A stretch of 64,000 bases of DNA from Streptomyces sp. CB02400 (lineage in GTDB: Bacteria > Actinomycetota > Actinomycetes > Streptomycetales > Streptomycetaceae). The DNA lies in the NCBI RefSeq assembly GCF_001905725.1, contig NZ_LIWB01000012.1:186001-250000 (forward strand), written 5' to 3'. Positions 1 to 7,478 of the stretch are shown one piece after another (positions within the stretch are counted from its first letter, which is position 1; each line of letters begins with the position of its first letter). The notes beneath the pieces were generated by a model. That model did not search any database, was not told where the DNA came from, and saw only the letters and a list, made by a program, of their open reading frames with translations. The position numbers and the translations under genes were made by a program.

Positions 1-552
1 GAAGCCGCGCGGGTGGCGGGGTTCGATCTGACGCCGCTGCACCTGTTCCCCATGCCCAATGTCGAAGATGTCGAGGGCTCGGTCCTCGACCACGACGTGG
101 TCTGGGTCATGGGGGGCTCGGTGGTCAACCTGCTGGCGGTGTGGAGGGCACACGGCCTGGACCGCGTCATGCACCGTGCCTGGCAGGCCGGTGTCGTGCT
201 CAGCGGGGTCAGCGCGGGCTCCCTCTGCTGGTTCCAGGGAGGCGCGACCGACTCGTTCGGGCCGGAGCTGCGCCCGGTCACGGACGCGCTCGGTTTCCTG
301 CCGTACGGCAACGGCGTGCACTACGACTCGGACGAGGGCCGGCGTCCCTTGACGCATCGGCTCGTGGCGGACGGCACCGTGCCCACCGCTCACTGCACGG
401 ACGACGGAGTCGGCCTGGTGTACCGCGGAACGGAACTGGTGGAGGCGGTGACGGAAATCCCCGGCAAGGGCGCCTACATAGTCAGAAGCGACGGGTCCGG
501 GGCGGTGGAGGAACGCGTCGAACCCCGCAGGCTGTCTCCTTCCGGGCGATGA
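1..552 (+). CDS. Peptidase E family (S51) protein, 5'-truncated
   Basis: The frame is already open at base 1, so the true start lies outside the window. The visible 183 codons contain the S51 nucleophile elbow G-V-S-A-G-S (bases about 205-222) and a preceding V-W-V-M-G-G-S strand-turn. These are the signatures of peptidase E (cytosolic aspartyl dipeptidase) and cyanophycinase-like serine hydrolases with a glutamine-amidotransferase-like fold. Family members are usually 220-240 residues, so about 40-60 N-terminal residues are missing. The C-terminus, ending in a Pro/Arg-rich tail, looks natural. Substrate cannot be deduced. No partner gene is visible on this side. Confidence 0.8.
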   Translation, partial: EAARVAGFDLTPLHLFPMPNVEDVEGSVLDHDVVWVMGGSVVNLLAVWRAHGLDRVMHRAWQAGVVLSGVSAGSLCWFQGGATDSFGPELRPVTDALGFLPYGNGVHYDSDEGRRPLTHRLVADGTVPTAHCTDDGVGLVYRGTELVEAVTEIPGKGAYIVRSDGSGAVEERVEPRRLSPSGR

Positions 553-882
553 CCGGACCTCGCACCCGCTGACCCGAACCGATGGTGTGCGCTCGGGAGC
601 GGGCGACGGGTGCGGTGGTGCGGATGGCCGGAGGCCGCCGGCACATCCGGAAGGACCTCTGCGACAGGCCCTGGTCACCGTCCGCTCACGCGGCTCCTGC
701 TGGGCGACCGCCGGCGTCTCGCGTCCCGCGGAACATCTCCGCCGCGAAGCCGGGTCTCCGACTGCGTGCCGCCGCTCAAATCGCCGGCCCGGCGTCCAGG
801 GGGTGTCGGCGCACACGGCGCACGGCGGGGCGGGACAGCCCTCGGTGACTGTCCCGCCCCGCCGAGGTCCACGAGTTCCTCG
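553..882. other. Intergenic stretch between convergent genes
   Basis: About 330 bases separate the peptidase E stop from the stop of the convergent small HTH gene. Apart from the hairpin annotated separately at its right end, no frame shows convincing coding character. The open frames here are shadows without a ribosome binding site or recognisable motif. Confidence 0.5.
823..864 (-). terminator. Hairpin terminator of the small HTH gene
   Basis: A perfect 15-bp inverted repeat (left arm CGGCGGGGCGGGACA, right arm TGTCCCGCCCCGCCG) surrounds a 12-base loop. It sits 18 bases beyond the stop codon of the leftward HTH gene. There is no T-run, as is common for Streptomyces terminators. It may also serve the convergent peptidase gene. 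Confidence 0.75.
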
Positions 883-1107
883 TCACCTCCGCGGACGCCC
901 GGCCTCCTCGAGCCGTCGGTGTGAACGGTTCCCGCCCCGGCTGCGCAGAGGGGCGTCCGCCTCGGTGAGGACACGGTGGACGAACCCGTACGACCGCCCG
1001 TGCGCCTCGGCGATGGCCCGTATGGACAGACCGTTCTCGTACTGTTCCTTCATCTCCCGCGCGAGTTCCGCACGGGCCGTGCCGGTGATCTGTTTGCCCT
1101 TGTCCAC
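883..1107 (-). CDS. Small helix-turn-helix protein (conserved actinomycete type)
   Basis: A 74-residue protein starting at GTG 1107, chosen because AAGGAG lies about eight bases upstream and because the product then begins V-D-K-G-K-Q-I-T-G, the usual beginning of this widespread Streptomyces family. The rest is one helix-turn-helix unit (…S-I-R-A-I-A-E-A-H-G-R-S-Y-G-F-V-H-R-V-L…) with a basic C-terminal tail. It is presumably a small DNA-binding protein; no target is known to me. A much longer in-frame extension upstream (to 1500) lacks coding character and is rejected. It is transcribed away from the ribosomal protein cluster and ends at a strong hairpin. Confidence 0.8.
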   Translation of the reverse strand: MDKGKQITGTARAELAREMKEQYENGLSIRAIAEAHGRSYGFVHRVLTEADAPLRSRGGNRSHRRLEEAGRPRR

Positions 1108-1438
1108 GGCTCGTCTCCTTCGGTGATCGACGTCTGGCCGTGATCGTCGTCTACCCCCGACGAGGGACGAGCCACTTGATGCGTGACGGTGGAGGGGAAC
1201 AATCCGCGGGCGGGTGTGGTTGGGAAGGGCGTGGCTGTGGAGGGGACAGTGTCCCCGGGCCTCACCCCTTGCCCGCAGGGACGATCGTTCGGCTGAAGCC
1301 CTGCGGAGCCTTTCGCCGCGTAGGCGACCGCCCTCCACGGTCACGCACCCGGTGGCTTCGGCCCGCGCCGACGCCGCCGCGCACCACGTATGACATGTCC
1401 GAGTCAATGAGCTCGGACGGTGACGGAAGGAGCACCTC
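1108..1438. promoter_or_regulatory. Divergent intergenic region upstream of zinc-free ribosomal proteins
   Basis: This 331-base gap must contain the promoters of the leftward HTH gene and the rightward rpmG-rpmE2-rpmJ cluster. Clusters of this kind are normally repressed by Zur, so I looked for the usual box (TGAAA-centred dyad with TTTCA). None is evident. The only nearby dyad is the imperfect TGAC-N8-GTCA at 1391-1406. A strong Shine-Dalgarno (GGAAGGAG) precedes rpmG. Confidence 0.35.
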
Positions 1439-1603
1439 ATGGCACGCAGCACCGCGCGGCCGGTCGTCAGGCTCAGGTCGACGGCAGGTACGGGAGTCAC
1501 CTACGTGACCCGCAAGAACCGTCTGAACGACCCCGACCGGCTGGTCCTGCGGAAGTACGACGCGGTCGCCGGCGAACACGTCCTCTTCCGCGAGGAACGA
1601 TGA
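1439..1603 (+). CDS. rpmG: 50S ribosomal protein L33, zinc-free (C-) paralogue
   Basis: A 54-residue protein with the L33 core (T-Y-V-T-R-K-N-R-L-N-D-P-D-R-L, then L-R-K-Y-D-A-V-A-G-E-H-V-L-F-R-E). The two CxxC zinc-ribbon motifs of the C+ form are absent: there is no cysteine in the protein. It therefore belongs to the paralogues that replace zinc-containing L33 during zinc starvation and free the metal. ATG 1439 is supported by GGAAGGAG seven bases upstream. It is first of three co-directional ribosomal protein genes with short gaps (50 and 39 bases), so probably one transcript. Confidence 0.93.
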   Translation: MARSTARPVVRLRSTAGTGVTYVTRKNRLNDPDRLVLRKYDAVAGEHVLFREER

Positions 1604-1653
1604 GACCCGCCTCCGCCGCCCCGGCGGCGGAGGCACCCCAGGAAGGACATCCC

Positions 1654-1911
1654 GTGAGGCACGGCATCCACCCCGTCTCCCGCCCGGTCGTCTTCCGCGA
1701 CCGCGCGTCCGGCTTCCAACTGCTGACCCGCTCCACCGTCGAGTCACCGCACACGGTCGAGTGGGAGGACGGCGCCACCTATCCGGTCGTCGACGTCGAG
1801 ATCTCGTCGGCCGGCCACCCGTTCTACACCGGCGCCTCGCGCGTCGTGGACACCGCGGGCCGCGTGGAGCGCTTCGAGCGGCGCTACGGCCCCGCCCGCA
1901 CCCGCCGCTGA
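1654..1911 (+). CDS. rpmE2: 50S ribosomal protein L31 type B, zinc-free
   Basis: An 85-residue protein starting at GTG 1654 (AGGAAGGA upstream), beginning V-R-H-G-I-H-P. It contains the L31 signature V-V-F-R-D near residue 12 and S-S-A-G-H-P-F-Y-T-G near residue 52, followed by F-E-R-R-Y-G. The CxxC pair of zinc-binding L31 is absent, marking it as type B. Known role: substitutes for zinc-binding L31 in the ribosome under zinc limitation. It lies between rpmG and rpmJ paralogues, which supports one zinc-economy operon. Confidence 0.93.
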   Translation: MRHGIHPVSRPVVFRDRASGFQLLTRSTVESPHTVEWEDGATYPVVDVEISSAGHPFYTGASRVVDTAGRVERFERRYGPARTRR

Positions 1912-1950
1912 CAGCGGCACCCCCGTCCGGTCCTGCGGAAGGAGACCGTG

Positions 1951-2073
1951 ATGAAGGTACGCAAGTCCTTGCGCTCGTCGAAGGCCAGGCCCGGCGCCCA
2001 GGTGGTGCGCCGGCGGGGCGTGACGTTCGTGATCAACAAGAAGGATCCGCGTTTCAAGGCCCGCCAGGGCTGA
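1951..2073 (+). CDS. rpmJ: 50S ribosomal protein L36, zinc-free paralogue
   Basis: A 40-residue protein starting at ATG 1951 after GGAAGGAG. It reads M-K-V-R-K-S-L-R-S, then V-V-R-R-R-G-V-T-F-V-I-N-K-K-D-P-R-F-K-A-R-Q-G, the classic L36 layout. The cysteine and histidine zinc ligands of ordinary L36 are missing. It is the last gene of the cluster, followed 18 bases later by a strong hairpin terminator. Too short for many gene callers but unambiguous. Confidence 0.92.
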   Translation: MKVRKSLRSSKARPGAQVVRRRGVTFVINKKDPRFKARQG

Positions 2074-2091
2074 CGGGCCGCTTCGCCGACC

Positions 2092-2129
2092 GGACGGCCC
2101 GGTACCGCACTCGCGGTACCGGGCCGTCC
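2092..2129. terminator. Bidirectional hairpin between rpmJ and a lipoprotein gene
   Basis: A perfect 17-bp inverted repeat (GGACGGCCCGGTACCGC with its complement) with a 4-base loop lies between two convergent genes. It probably terminates the ribosomal protein operon on the plus strand and the lipoprotein gene on the minus strand. Confidence 0.88.
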
Positions 2130-2177
2130 GTCGCTCCCTGCTTCCGGCCCCCGACGTCGTTCCCGCTCGCCGGCCGG

Positions 2178-2801
2178 TCAGCGCTCCAGGTCGCCGCGCA
2201 TCTCGACGAAGAGCTTCCCCGCGTCGGCGAGCGTGCTGTCCTCGAAGAGCGCGACGGCCGCCGTGTCCTCGTCGGCCCAGCCGCAGACGACGTTGCCGTC
2301 CTCGCTCAGCGAGGCGAGCAGGCACTCCACCGAGCCGCCGAGCGGTCCCGGCTCCACCGGCTGGGCCTCGGGGTGCCCCAGCTCCGGGTCCCACTGGATG
2401 TACTCGAGCATGCCGCGGAACAGGTGCTCACGACGCTCGTTGGTGTCCTCGGGCACATGATCGACGCCTTCGAACAGCACCGGCGCGCCCTGCCCGCCCG
2501 GCTTCCCGTAGTTGCCGGTGATCAGCGTCATGCCGTCCCGCATCTCGCCGGGGTCGACAGGGACGTCCGTCAGGGCTCCGTCCCCCGTCAGCTTGTCCAG
2601 GCCGCCCGCCCTGGGAGCGTCCACCAAGGTGCGCGGACCGCTCCGCTCCGCCGCGGGCGTCGGCGACGCGGGCTCGGAGACCTGCCCGCTGGGGGAGGCG
2701 GAGGGAAGCCCCGCGTCGTCCTCCCGGCAGCCACTGACCGTCAGCATCGCCAGCACCGCCACGGCCGTCAGGCCCGCTCTCGCCGCAGACGCACACTTCA
2801 T
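2178..2801 (-). CDS. Secreted lipoprotein of unknown function
   Basis: A 207-residue protein with a basic N-terminus, a hydrophobic stretch and the lipobox L-T-V-S-G-C near residue 25, so it should be lipidated and anchored outside the membrane. A Pro/Ser/Thr linker follows. The mature part is about 150 residues, with three cysteines (one in G-G-S-V-E-C and one in N-V-V-C-G-W-A-D-E-D) that could form disulfides. The motif C-G-W-A-D is seen in many Streptomyces surface proteins of unknown role. No enzyme motif is visible. It is monocistronic, ending at the shared hairpin. Confidence 0.8.
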   Translation of the reverse strand: MKCASAARAGLTAVAVLAMLTVSGCREDDAGLPSASPSGQVSEPASPTPAAERSGPRTLVDAPRAGGLDKLTGDGALTDVPVDPGEMRDGMTLITGNYGKPGGQGAPVLFEGVDHVPEDTNERREHLFRGMLEYIQWDPELGHPEAQPVEPGPLGGSVECLLASLSEDGNVVCGWADEDTAAVALFEDSTLADAGKLFVEMRGDLER

Positions 2802-2978
2802 GGAGTCCCCCCGCTGTCGCTTCGCTCATGGTGTTCCCCGCCGCTCCGGACGGCGGCAATGATCAGTGACGAGCCGTCCCGGCCGGATGGTTCCCGCCCC
2901 GGGACGTCCCATCGCTCAGAACACCCACCGGGTATGGGTGTGGACCCCGTGGTCCCGACCCGAAGCCGTACGCCGCGA

Positions 2979-3791
2979 TCACCTCCTCCAGCACCGCCGG
3001 ATCGGTGACCGGCGCGGCCTTGCCCTCGGTGGTGGGGGTATGGGTGGCTGGTGGGTGCGGGTGTGGAGGGTGAAGGCGGCGAGTGCGGTGGTGGTCATGG
3101 CGGTCAGCCAGGCCGCGCTGTGGAGCAGGGGGCTCACGGTGGCGTCCGGGGTGAAGCCCGCGGCGAGGCTGGTCTGGAGGGAGCCGTAGCTCGGAAGCAG
3201 CTCGACCAGGGCTTTGTCGGCGGTGGTGCTGGCGACGGGATTCTGCGGCGCGAGATCGATGATGCTGGTCATGATGATCGTGACCAGTCCTTCGACCTCG
3301 CCGCGCAGGAAGAGGGCCAGGCACATGCCCATGGCCCCGTAGACCAGGCAGACCGCCAGGACCGCGATGCCGAGGAGGAAGGGCTGGAGGGGAGACCAGA
3401 ACAGCAGCATCCAGGCGGTGGCGTAGGCGCCGACCAGCACGGAGGCGACCAGGAGCGTGGTGAGTTTGGCGCCGATGAGGGCGGTGCGGGGATAGCCGGC
3501 CGCGGTGAGGCGACGGTCGAAGGCCCTGGTGCGGCGTGCGGCGCTGAACATCAGGAATCCCACCAGGAGGGACACGGCGTTCAGGGAGCCGCTGATCATC
3601 GTGATCTCGTCTCCGCCGGCGCGCAGCCAGGTTCCGGTGGCGCGCAGCCGGAAGGGGAACGTCTTCGGCGTGGTGAGGGTCTTCGCCACGGTGATCCACA
3701 TCGGGATGAAGGCGATCAGGAGTACGGCGGCCAGCCGGTTCTTCGCCATGGCCAGCAGGGCGTAGCGGCAGGCGACCAGGTAGGCGCTCAT
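2979..3791 (-). CDS. ABC transporter permease (ABC-2 type)
   Basis: A 270-residue polytopic protein with about six hydrophobic segments (for example L-A-A-V-L-L-I-A-F-I-P-M-W-I near residue 20 and L-G-I-A-V-L-A-V-C-L-V-Y-G-A-M-G near residue 150). The ATG at 3791 overlaps the stop of the ATPase gene by four bases (ATGA), so the two are translationally coupled. It should form an exporter with that ATPase. The substrate is unknown. The C-terminus runs into a Pro/Arg-rich tail in which a neighbouring frame looks equally protein-like, so the last about 30 residues may reflect a frameshift. Confidence 0.8.
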   Translation of the reverse strand: MSAYLVACRYALLAMAKNRLAAVLLIAFIPMWITVAKTLTTPKTFPFRLRATGTWLRAGGDEITMISGSLNAVSLLVGFLMFSAARRTRAFDRRLTAAGYPRTALIGAKLTTLLVASVLVGAYATAWMLLFWSPLQPFLLGIAVLAVCLVYGAMGMCLALFLRGEVEGLVTIIMTSIIDLAPQNPVASTTADKALVELLPSYGSLQTSLAAGFTPDATVSPLLHSAAWLTAMTTTALAAFTLHTRTHQPPIPPPPRARPRRSPIRRCWRR

Positions 3792-4402
3792 GTGGTGTCC
3801 GCCGTGGGTGAGGGTCCGAGGAGGCCGTCGTGCAGACGGTGCAGGACGTCCAGGCGTCCGGTGTCGTGGGCGAGGTGGGAGACGATGATCACGGTGCGGC
3901 CGCGGCCTTTCAGTTCCTGGGCGAGGTCCCAGAACCGCAGGTAGGTTTCCCAGTCGAAGCCCTGGTACGGCTCGTCGAGCAGCACGACGTCCGGGTCGTG
4001 CATCAAGGCCAGGACCAGGTTCAGCTTCTGCAGGGTGCCCCCGCTGAGGACTTTCACCGGCGCGTCCAGATAACCGGCCGCGGAGAGCGCGTCGATCAGC
4101 CGCAGCGCGCGGTCGGAGTCCGGGAGACGGTAGGCGATCTGGAAGAGACGCAGGTGCTGGCGCACGGTCAGCTCCTCGTCCAGGACCGGGTGCTGCGGGC
4201 AGTAGCCCCGGGTGCCCACCAGGTCGACGCGTCCGTCGTCGGGGCGCAGGTCGCCGCTGAGGATGCGCAGCAGGGTGGTCTTCCCGGCGCCGTTCTCCCC
4301 GACGATGCCCACCAGCTGCCCCGCCCGCGCCTCGAAGCCGACCCCGCGCAGGACCTGCCGGGACCCGAAGCTCTTGCGGACCGCCATGACGCGCAGCACC
4401 AC
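3788..4402 (-). CDS. ABC transporter ATP-binding protein
   Basis: A nucleotide-binding subunit of about 204 residues. It has Walker A G-E-N-G-A-G-K-T-T, a Q-loop Y-C-P-Q, the signature variant L-S-G-G-T-L-Q-K, Walker B V-V-L-L-D-E-P and the switch histidine in I-V-S-H. GTG 4402 is preferred; GTG 4420, GTG 4399 and ATG 4387 are alternatives because no clear Shine-Dalgarno decides. The overlap with the permease (ATGA) makes an exporter pair. The signature L-S-G-G-T rather than L-S-G-G-Q is typical of ABC-2 drug or lantibiotic exporters. Confidence 0.85.
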   Translation of the reverse strand: MVLRVMAVRKSFGSRQVLRGVGFEARAGQLVGIVGENGAGKTTLLRILSGDLRPDDGRVDLVGTRGYCPQHPVLDEELTVRQHLRLFQIAYRLPDSDRALRLIDALSAAGYLDAPVKVLSGGTLQKLNLVLALMHDPDVVLLDEPYQGFDWETYLRFWDLAQELKGRGRTVIIVSHLAHDTGRLDVLHRLHDGLLGPSPTADTT

Positions 4403-4619
4403 CGCCGGCCGCCGCCTCACGTCCGCGCCCGGGCGTGCGTACGTTCGGCGAACGGACACCAAAGGGGCGGCGGGCCCTCGTCCCGGTCGGCGTACAGCGG
4501 GCTCGAACTGGCCACGGGGGCTCCTCGGGAGCGATGGAGTGCACGGGTTCCCACCAGCCAACGATCCACGAGCCCGCCGGGACACGCCACGCACGCTCCC
4601 GGCACGCGCTCCGGAACCG

Positions 4620-4812
4620 GGGCGTGAGCCGGCTCGGGGACAGGATCCGGAGCGCGGCGGTCCCGTCCACCTCGGGGACCGCGTCCGGTCACTGGAAGAG
4701 CCCGCTGCTCGTCGACGACTGCGAGCACCTGATCGACGCCGTGTCCCACCTCGTCGCGGCACTGTTGTCCCGTTGCCCAGGGCTGCGCGTGCTCGCGACC
4801 GGCCGCTGCTGA
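4620..4812 (+). pseudogene. Remnant of a LuxR/AfsR-type ATPase regulator
   Basis: One plus-strand frame reads S-P-L-L-V-D-D-C-E-H-L-I-D-A-V and then C-P-G-L-R-V-L-A-T-G-R. That is the Walker B to RNBS region of large SARP/LuxR-type STAND regulators (usual form L-V-L-D-N-C-E-H-L). Nothing else of the protein, normally 700-1000 residues, is present, so this is an internal scrap. The surrounding stretch 4403-5029 otherwise holds no gene; a 14-bp palindrome (ACTGCTTGAGCAGT) lies at 4923-4936. Confidence 0.6.
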
Positions 4813-5029
4813 GACTCGCCCCCTCCCCGGGCCCTCGACCGCAAGACTGGCAGAGGGCCGCTCCCACGGCCCGTACACCCCGCCCACACGCGGCCGACGG
4901 CGTTGCTGCCGAGCGTGTTCGTACTGCTTGAGCAGTCACGTCGGCCGTAGCTCCGACCGACCCTCGGCGCGCTACCGGCCGGACGTCGAGCCGGGGCGCC
5001 GGCCTGCGACGACGCCTCCGGCGGGCAGT

Positions 5030-5935
5030 TCAGAGGTAGCTGACGCCGGTCAGTTCCTCGGCCGTCGTCCAGAGTCGTTCGCCGACGGCCGGATCGGACG
5101 CTTCCCGGCTGAGCCTGGCCTCGGTGACCCGGCCGCGTGTCTCGAAGAACCCGGACGGCCCGAAGAACTGGCCGCCCCGCACACCGGGGTCGGTCGCGGC
5201 GCGCAGCTGCGGCAGCGCGCCCTGCTCCACCGGCTGGGTGGCCAGCAGGCCGAGCCGCGCGATCAGCCGCCCGGTCCGGCCACGGTGCTCCCAGGCACGC
5301 GGGGTCAGGTTGGTGCGGGTGAGACCGGGGTGGGCCAGCGCGCTGACGACCGGCGATCCGGCGGCGCGCAGCCGGCGGTCCAGCTCGATGCCGAAGACCG
5401 TGGTGGCGAGCTTGGACCGGCCGTAGGCGGAAGCGGCTCGGTAGTCCCGCTCGGACATCAGGTCGTCGAAGTCGAGGTGCGCGTTCTTGTGGGTGATCGA
5501 GCTGAGACCGACCACGCGGGGTTCCCTCGCCGCGGCCAGCCTGTCGAGCAGCAGGCCGGTCAGCGCGAAGTGCCCCAGCATGTTGGTGCCGATGTGCAGC
5601 TCGAAGCCGTCGGCGGAGGTGCGGCGCGGGCCGAGCAGCACCAGGCCGGCGTTGTTGACCAGCAGGTCGATCGCCGGATGGTCGGCGGCCAGCTTCGCGG
5701 CGAACGCGCGGACGGAATCGAGGGACGCCAGGTCCAGTTCGCGCACTTCGACGTCTCCGCCGATGCGGCGGGCGGCCTCCCGTCCGGCGGCGGTGTCGCG
5801 GACGGCGAGCACGACGCGGGCGCCGTGGCGGGCCAGCTCGGTGGCGGTGACCAGGCCGAGGCCCGAGTTCGCGCCGGTCACGACGGCGGTCCGGCCGTGC
5901 TGGTCGGGGATGTGGTCGGCGGTCCATCCGGCCAT
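5030..5935 (-). CDS. Short-chain dehydrogenase/reductase
   Basis: A 301-residue SDR. The NAD(P)-binding G-A-N-S-G-L-G is at residues 21-27, the N-N-A-G motif near residue 90, and the catalytic Y-G-R-S-K near residue 170 with the serine of L-S-S-I-T upstream. The length and P-G-L-T-R-T-N-L motif match the retinol dehydrogenase/protochlorophyllide reductase-like class. The substrate is unknown. ATG 5935 follows AGGAG. It is divergent from the MmyB-type regulator at 6067; this SDR-regulator pairing recurs in Streptomyces and suggests direct control by that regulator. Confidence 0.88.
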   Translation of the reverse strand: MAGWTADHIPDQHGRTAVVTGANSGLGLVTATELARHGARVVLAVRDTAAGREAARRIGGDVEVRELDLASLDSVRAFAAKLAADHPAIDLLVNNAGLVLLGPRRTSADGFELHIGTNMLGHFALTGLLLDRLAAAREPRVVGLSSITHKNAHLDFDDLMSERDYRAASAYGRSKLATTVFGIELDRRLRAAGSPVVSALAHPGLTRTNLTPRAWEHRGRTGRLIARLGLLATQPVEQGALPQLRAATDPGVRGGQFFGPSGFFETRGRVTEARLSREASDPAVGERLWTTAEELTGVSYL

Positions 5936-6015
5936 CTGCTGCTCCTGGGGGTGTCGGTGCGGTGGACCGACGACGCTAGGACCGGTGCGGGCCGGTTCGG
6001 TCGTTCCCCGTTGCC

Positions 6016-6032
6016 TAGGTCTGCGGGACCTA
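6016..6032. promoter_or_regulatory. Candidate operator between SDR and MmyB-type regulator
   Basis: A perfect 6-bp inverted repeat, TAGGTC-N5-GACCTA, lies in the 131-base divergent promoter region. It is a plausible site for the adjacent regulator. The sequence CTAGGT recurs just upstream of the second MmyB-type gene near base 53535. Inference only. Confidence 0.4.
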
Positions 6033-6066
6033 CCTTGGACGCCCGGCGAGGAGACACACTGGCGGC

Positions 6067-6939
6067 ATGACCCATCCCTACGCCCGTGAGCTCGGTGATT
6101 TCCTGCGCGCCCGGCGCGACAGGCTGCACCCGCACGACGTCGGCCTGGAGCCGGGCGGCCGACGCAAGGTCACCGGGCTGCGCCGCGAGGAGCTGGCCCT
6201 GCTGGCCGGGCTGAGCACCGACTACTACCAGCGCATGGAGCAGGGCCGGGAGGTACGCCCGTCCGACGACGTCCTGGACGCGCTCGCCGGCGCGCTCGGC
6301 CTCGACGACGCGGAACGCCGGCACCTGTTCACCCTGGCCCGCGCCGCCCGCCGGCCCGTGCCCGCACGGGTGGAGCGCGGTCCGGAAAGGGTGCCGGACC
6401 GCACCCGGCGGCTGCTGCGGGTCATGGACACCCCGGCGGTCGTGCTCGGCCGCCACCTCGACCTGCTCGACTGGAACCCGATGGCGGAGGCGCTGCTCGG
6501 CAGCCCGGACACGTATGCGCCCGACCGGCTCAACATGCTCCTGCTGCTGTTCGACGACACGGTGACCGGCGAGCGGAGCTGCCCGGACTGGGAGCGGCAG
6601 GCCCTGGAGTACATCGGCATGATGCGCGCAGCCGTCGCCACCGACCCCACCCATCCGCGCGCCACCGCGATCGTCGGCGAGCTGAGCATCCGCAGCGCCG
6701 AGTTCCGGCGGCTGTGGGCCCGGCACGACGTGCGCGTGTCGGTCAGCGGCACCAAGACCTTCCGGGTCCCCGGAACCGGCGACATCGTCCTGGACTGGGA
6801 CACCTATCCGCTGCCCGGCGCACCCGGCCCGGTCATGCTGGTCTTCACCGCCGAGCCGGGCAGCGCCGACGCGGACCGGCTACAGCTCCTGGCGTCGCTG
6901 CACGCGACCCGCTCGACGCTCACCGGCAAGCACTGTTAG
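6067..6939 (+). CDS. XRE-family regulator with MmyB-like ligand domain
   Basis: A 290-residue protein. Residues about 8-75 are an XRE helix-turn-helix (R-R-E-E-L-A-L-L-A-G-L-S-T-D-Y-Y-Q-R-M-E-Q-G-R). Residues about 105-280 are the MmyB-like ligand-binding fold (D-L-L-D-W-N-P-M-A-E-A-L-L, then S-A-E-F-R-R-L-W-A-R-H-D-V). Members of this family bind fatty acids or other small lipophiles in the C-terminal pocket and control a neighbouring oxidoreductase gene. Here the SDR gene lies divergently upstream, with a 17-base dyad between them. Very similar in layout to the regulator at 53547. Confidence 0.9.
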   Translation: MTHPYARELGDFLRARRDRLHPHDVGLEPGGRRKVTGLRREELALLAGLSTDYYQRMEQGREVRPSDDVLDALAGALGLDDAERRHLFTLARAARRPVPARVERGPERVPDRTRRLLRVMDTPAVVLGRHLDLLDWNPMAEALLGSPDTYAPDRLNMLLLLFDDTVTGERSCPDWERQALEYIGMMRAAVATDPTHPRATAIVGELSIRSAEFRRLWARHDVRVSVSGTKTFRVPGTGDIVLDWDTYPLPGAPGPVMLVFTAEPGSADADRLQLLASLHATRSTLTGKHC

Positions 6940-7009
6940 ACGATCAAGCCCCCTGCCCGGCCGGCCGTTCACCCGGACGGAATCCAAACGGATGTCCTGA
7001 CCCGGGAGA

Positions 7010-7351
7010 CTAGTAAAACGTGCGGTGGGCCTGCCGCGGCGGCTCCCCGTCCTCCTGGAACTTCTTCCAGACGCCGTAGGCCGCCGTCACCATCACCCGC
7101 CACTCCTGACCGCCCTCCCACCGCGCGTGCCTGCGCACCGACTCGTCCTCGGCGAGTCCGAAGCAGACCTCCATGCCGTCCTCCAGGACGGCTCCCGTTC
7201 CGTCGCATTCCCGGAAGAGTTGTTCTGCCGGAGTGAACAGCATCCAGCCGCGCCGTCCGTCATCGGGCACCAGCCAGGAGTACACGAACCCCTCGCCCGA
7301 GACCTCGGACGTCTTGGCGACGAGCCGTACGCCGATCGACGCCACCCCCAT
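7010..7351 (-). CDS. Conserved hypothetical protein
   Basis: A 113-residue soluble protein with no signal peptide or membrane segment. Residue composition and codon use look genuine. Recognisable stretches are G-W-M-L-F-T-P-A-E-Q-L-F and a C-terminal block with R-V-M-V-T-A-A-Y-G-V-W-K-K-F. I do not recognise a function; the compact size and acidic, Trp-containing character resemble small immunity-type or cytosolic stress proteins, but this is not evidence. ATG 7351 is the only reasonable start. A longer upstream frame (to 8203) runs antisense to the HEAT gene and is rejected. Confidence 0.65.
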   Translation of the reverse strand: MGVASIGVRLVAKTSEVSGEGFVYSWLVPDDGRRGWMLFTPAEQLFRECDGTGAVLEDGMEVCFGLAEDESVRRHARWEGGQEWRVMVTAAYGVWKKFQEDGEPPRQAHRTFY

Positions 7352-7424
7352 GCTCCGCCCTCCTGCGTTCCTCCGGCCACGGACGCCGGTCAGCCTACGC
7401 GGACCGGCTGTCCATCGAGCCCCG

Positions 7425-7456
7425 TTTGACCTTGACACGGTGACAAGGCCTTCACT
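7425..7456 (+). promoter_or_regulatory. MerR-type promoter with central dyad
   Basis: A -35-like TTGACC (7425-7430) and a -10-like TTCACT (7451-7456) are separated by 20 bases, longer than normal. The spacer carries the dyad CCTTG-N9-CAAGG at 7430-7448. A stretched spacer with an inverted repeat centred between the hexamers is the hallmark of promoters activated by MerR proteins through DNA untwisting. The second gene of the operon encodes a MerR protein, so autoregulation is likely. Confidence 0.7.
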
Positions 7457-7478
7457 GCTTGCCGAGGAGGTGGTCCCG

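Noticed and set aside
1391..1406. TGAC-N8-GTCA dyad as a Zur box
   Set aside because: Wrong spacing and sequence for the known 15-bp Zur core; kept only as an imperfect dyad.
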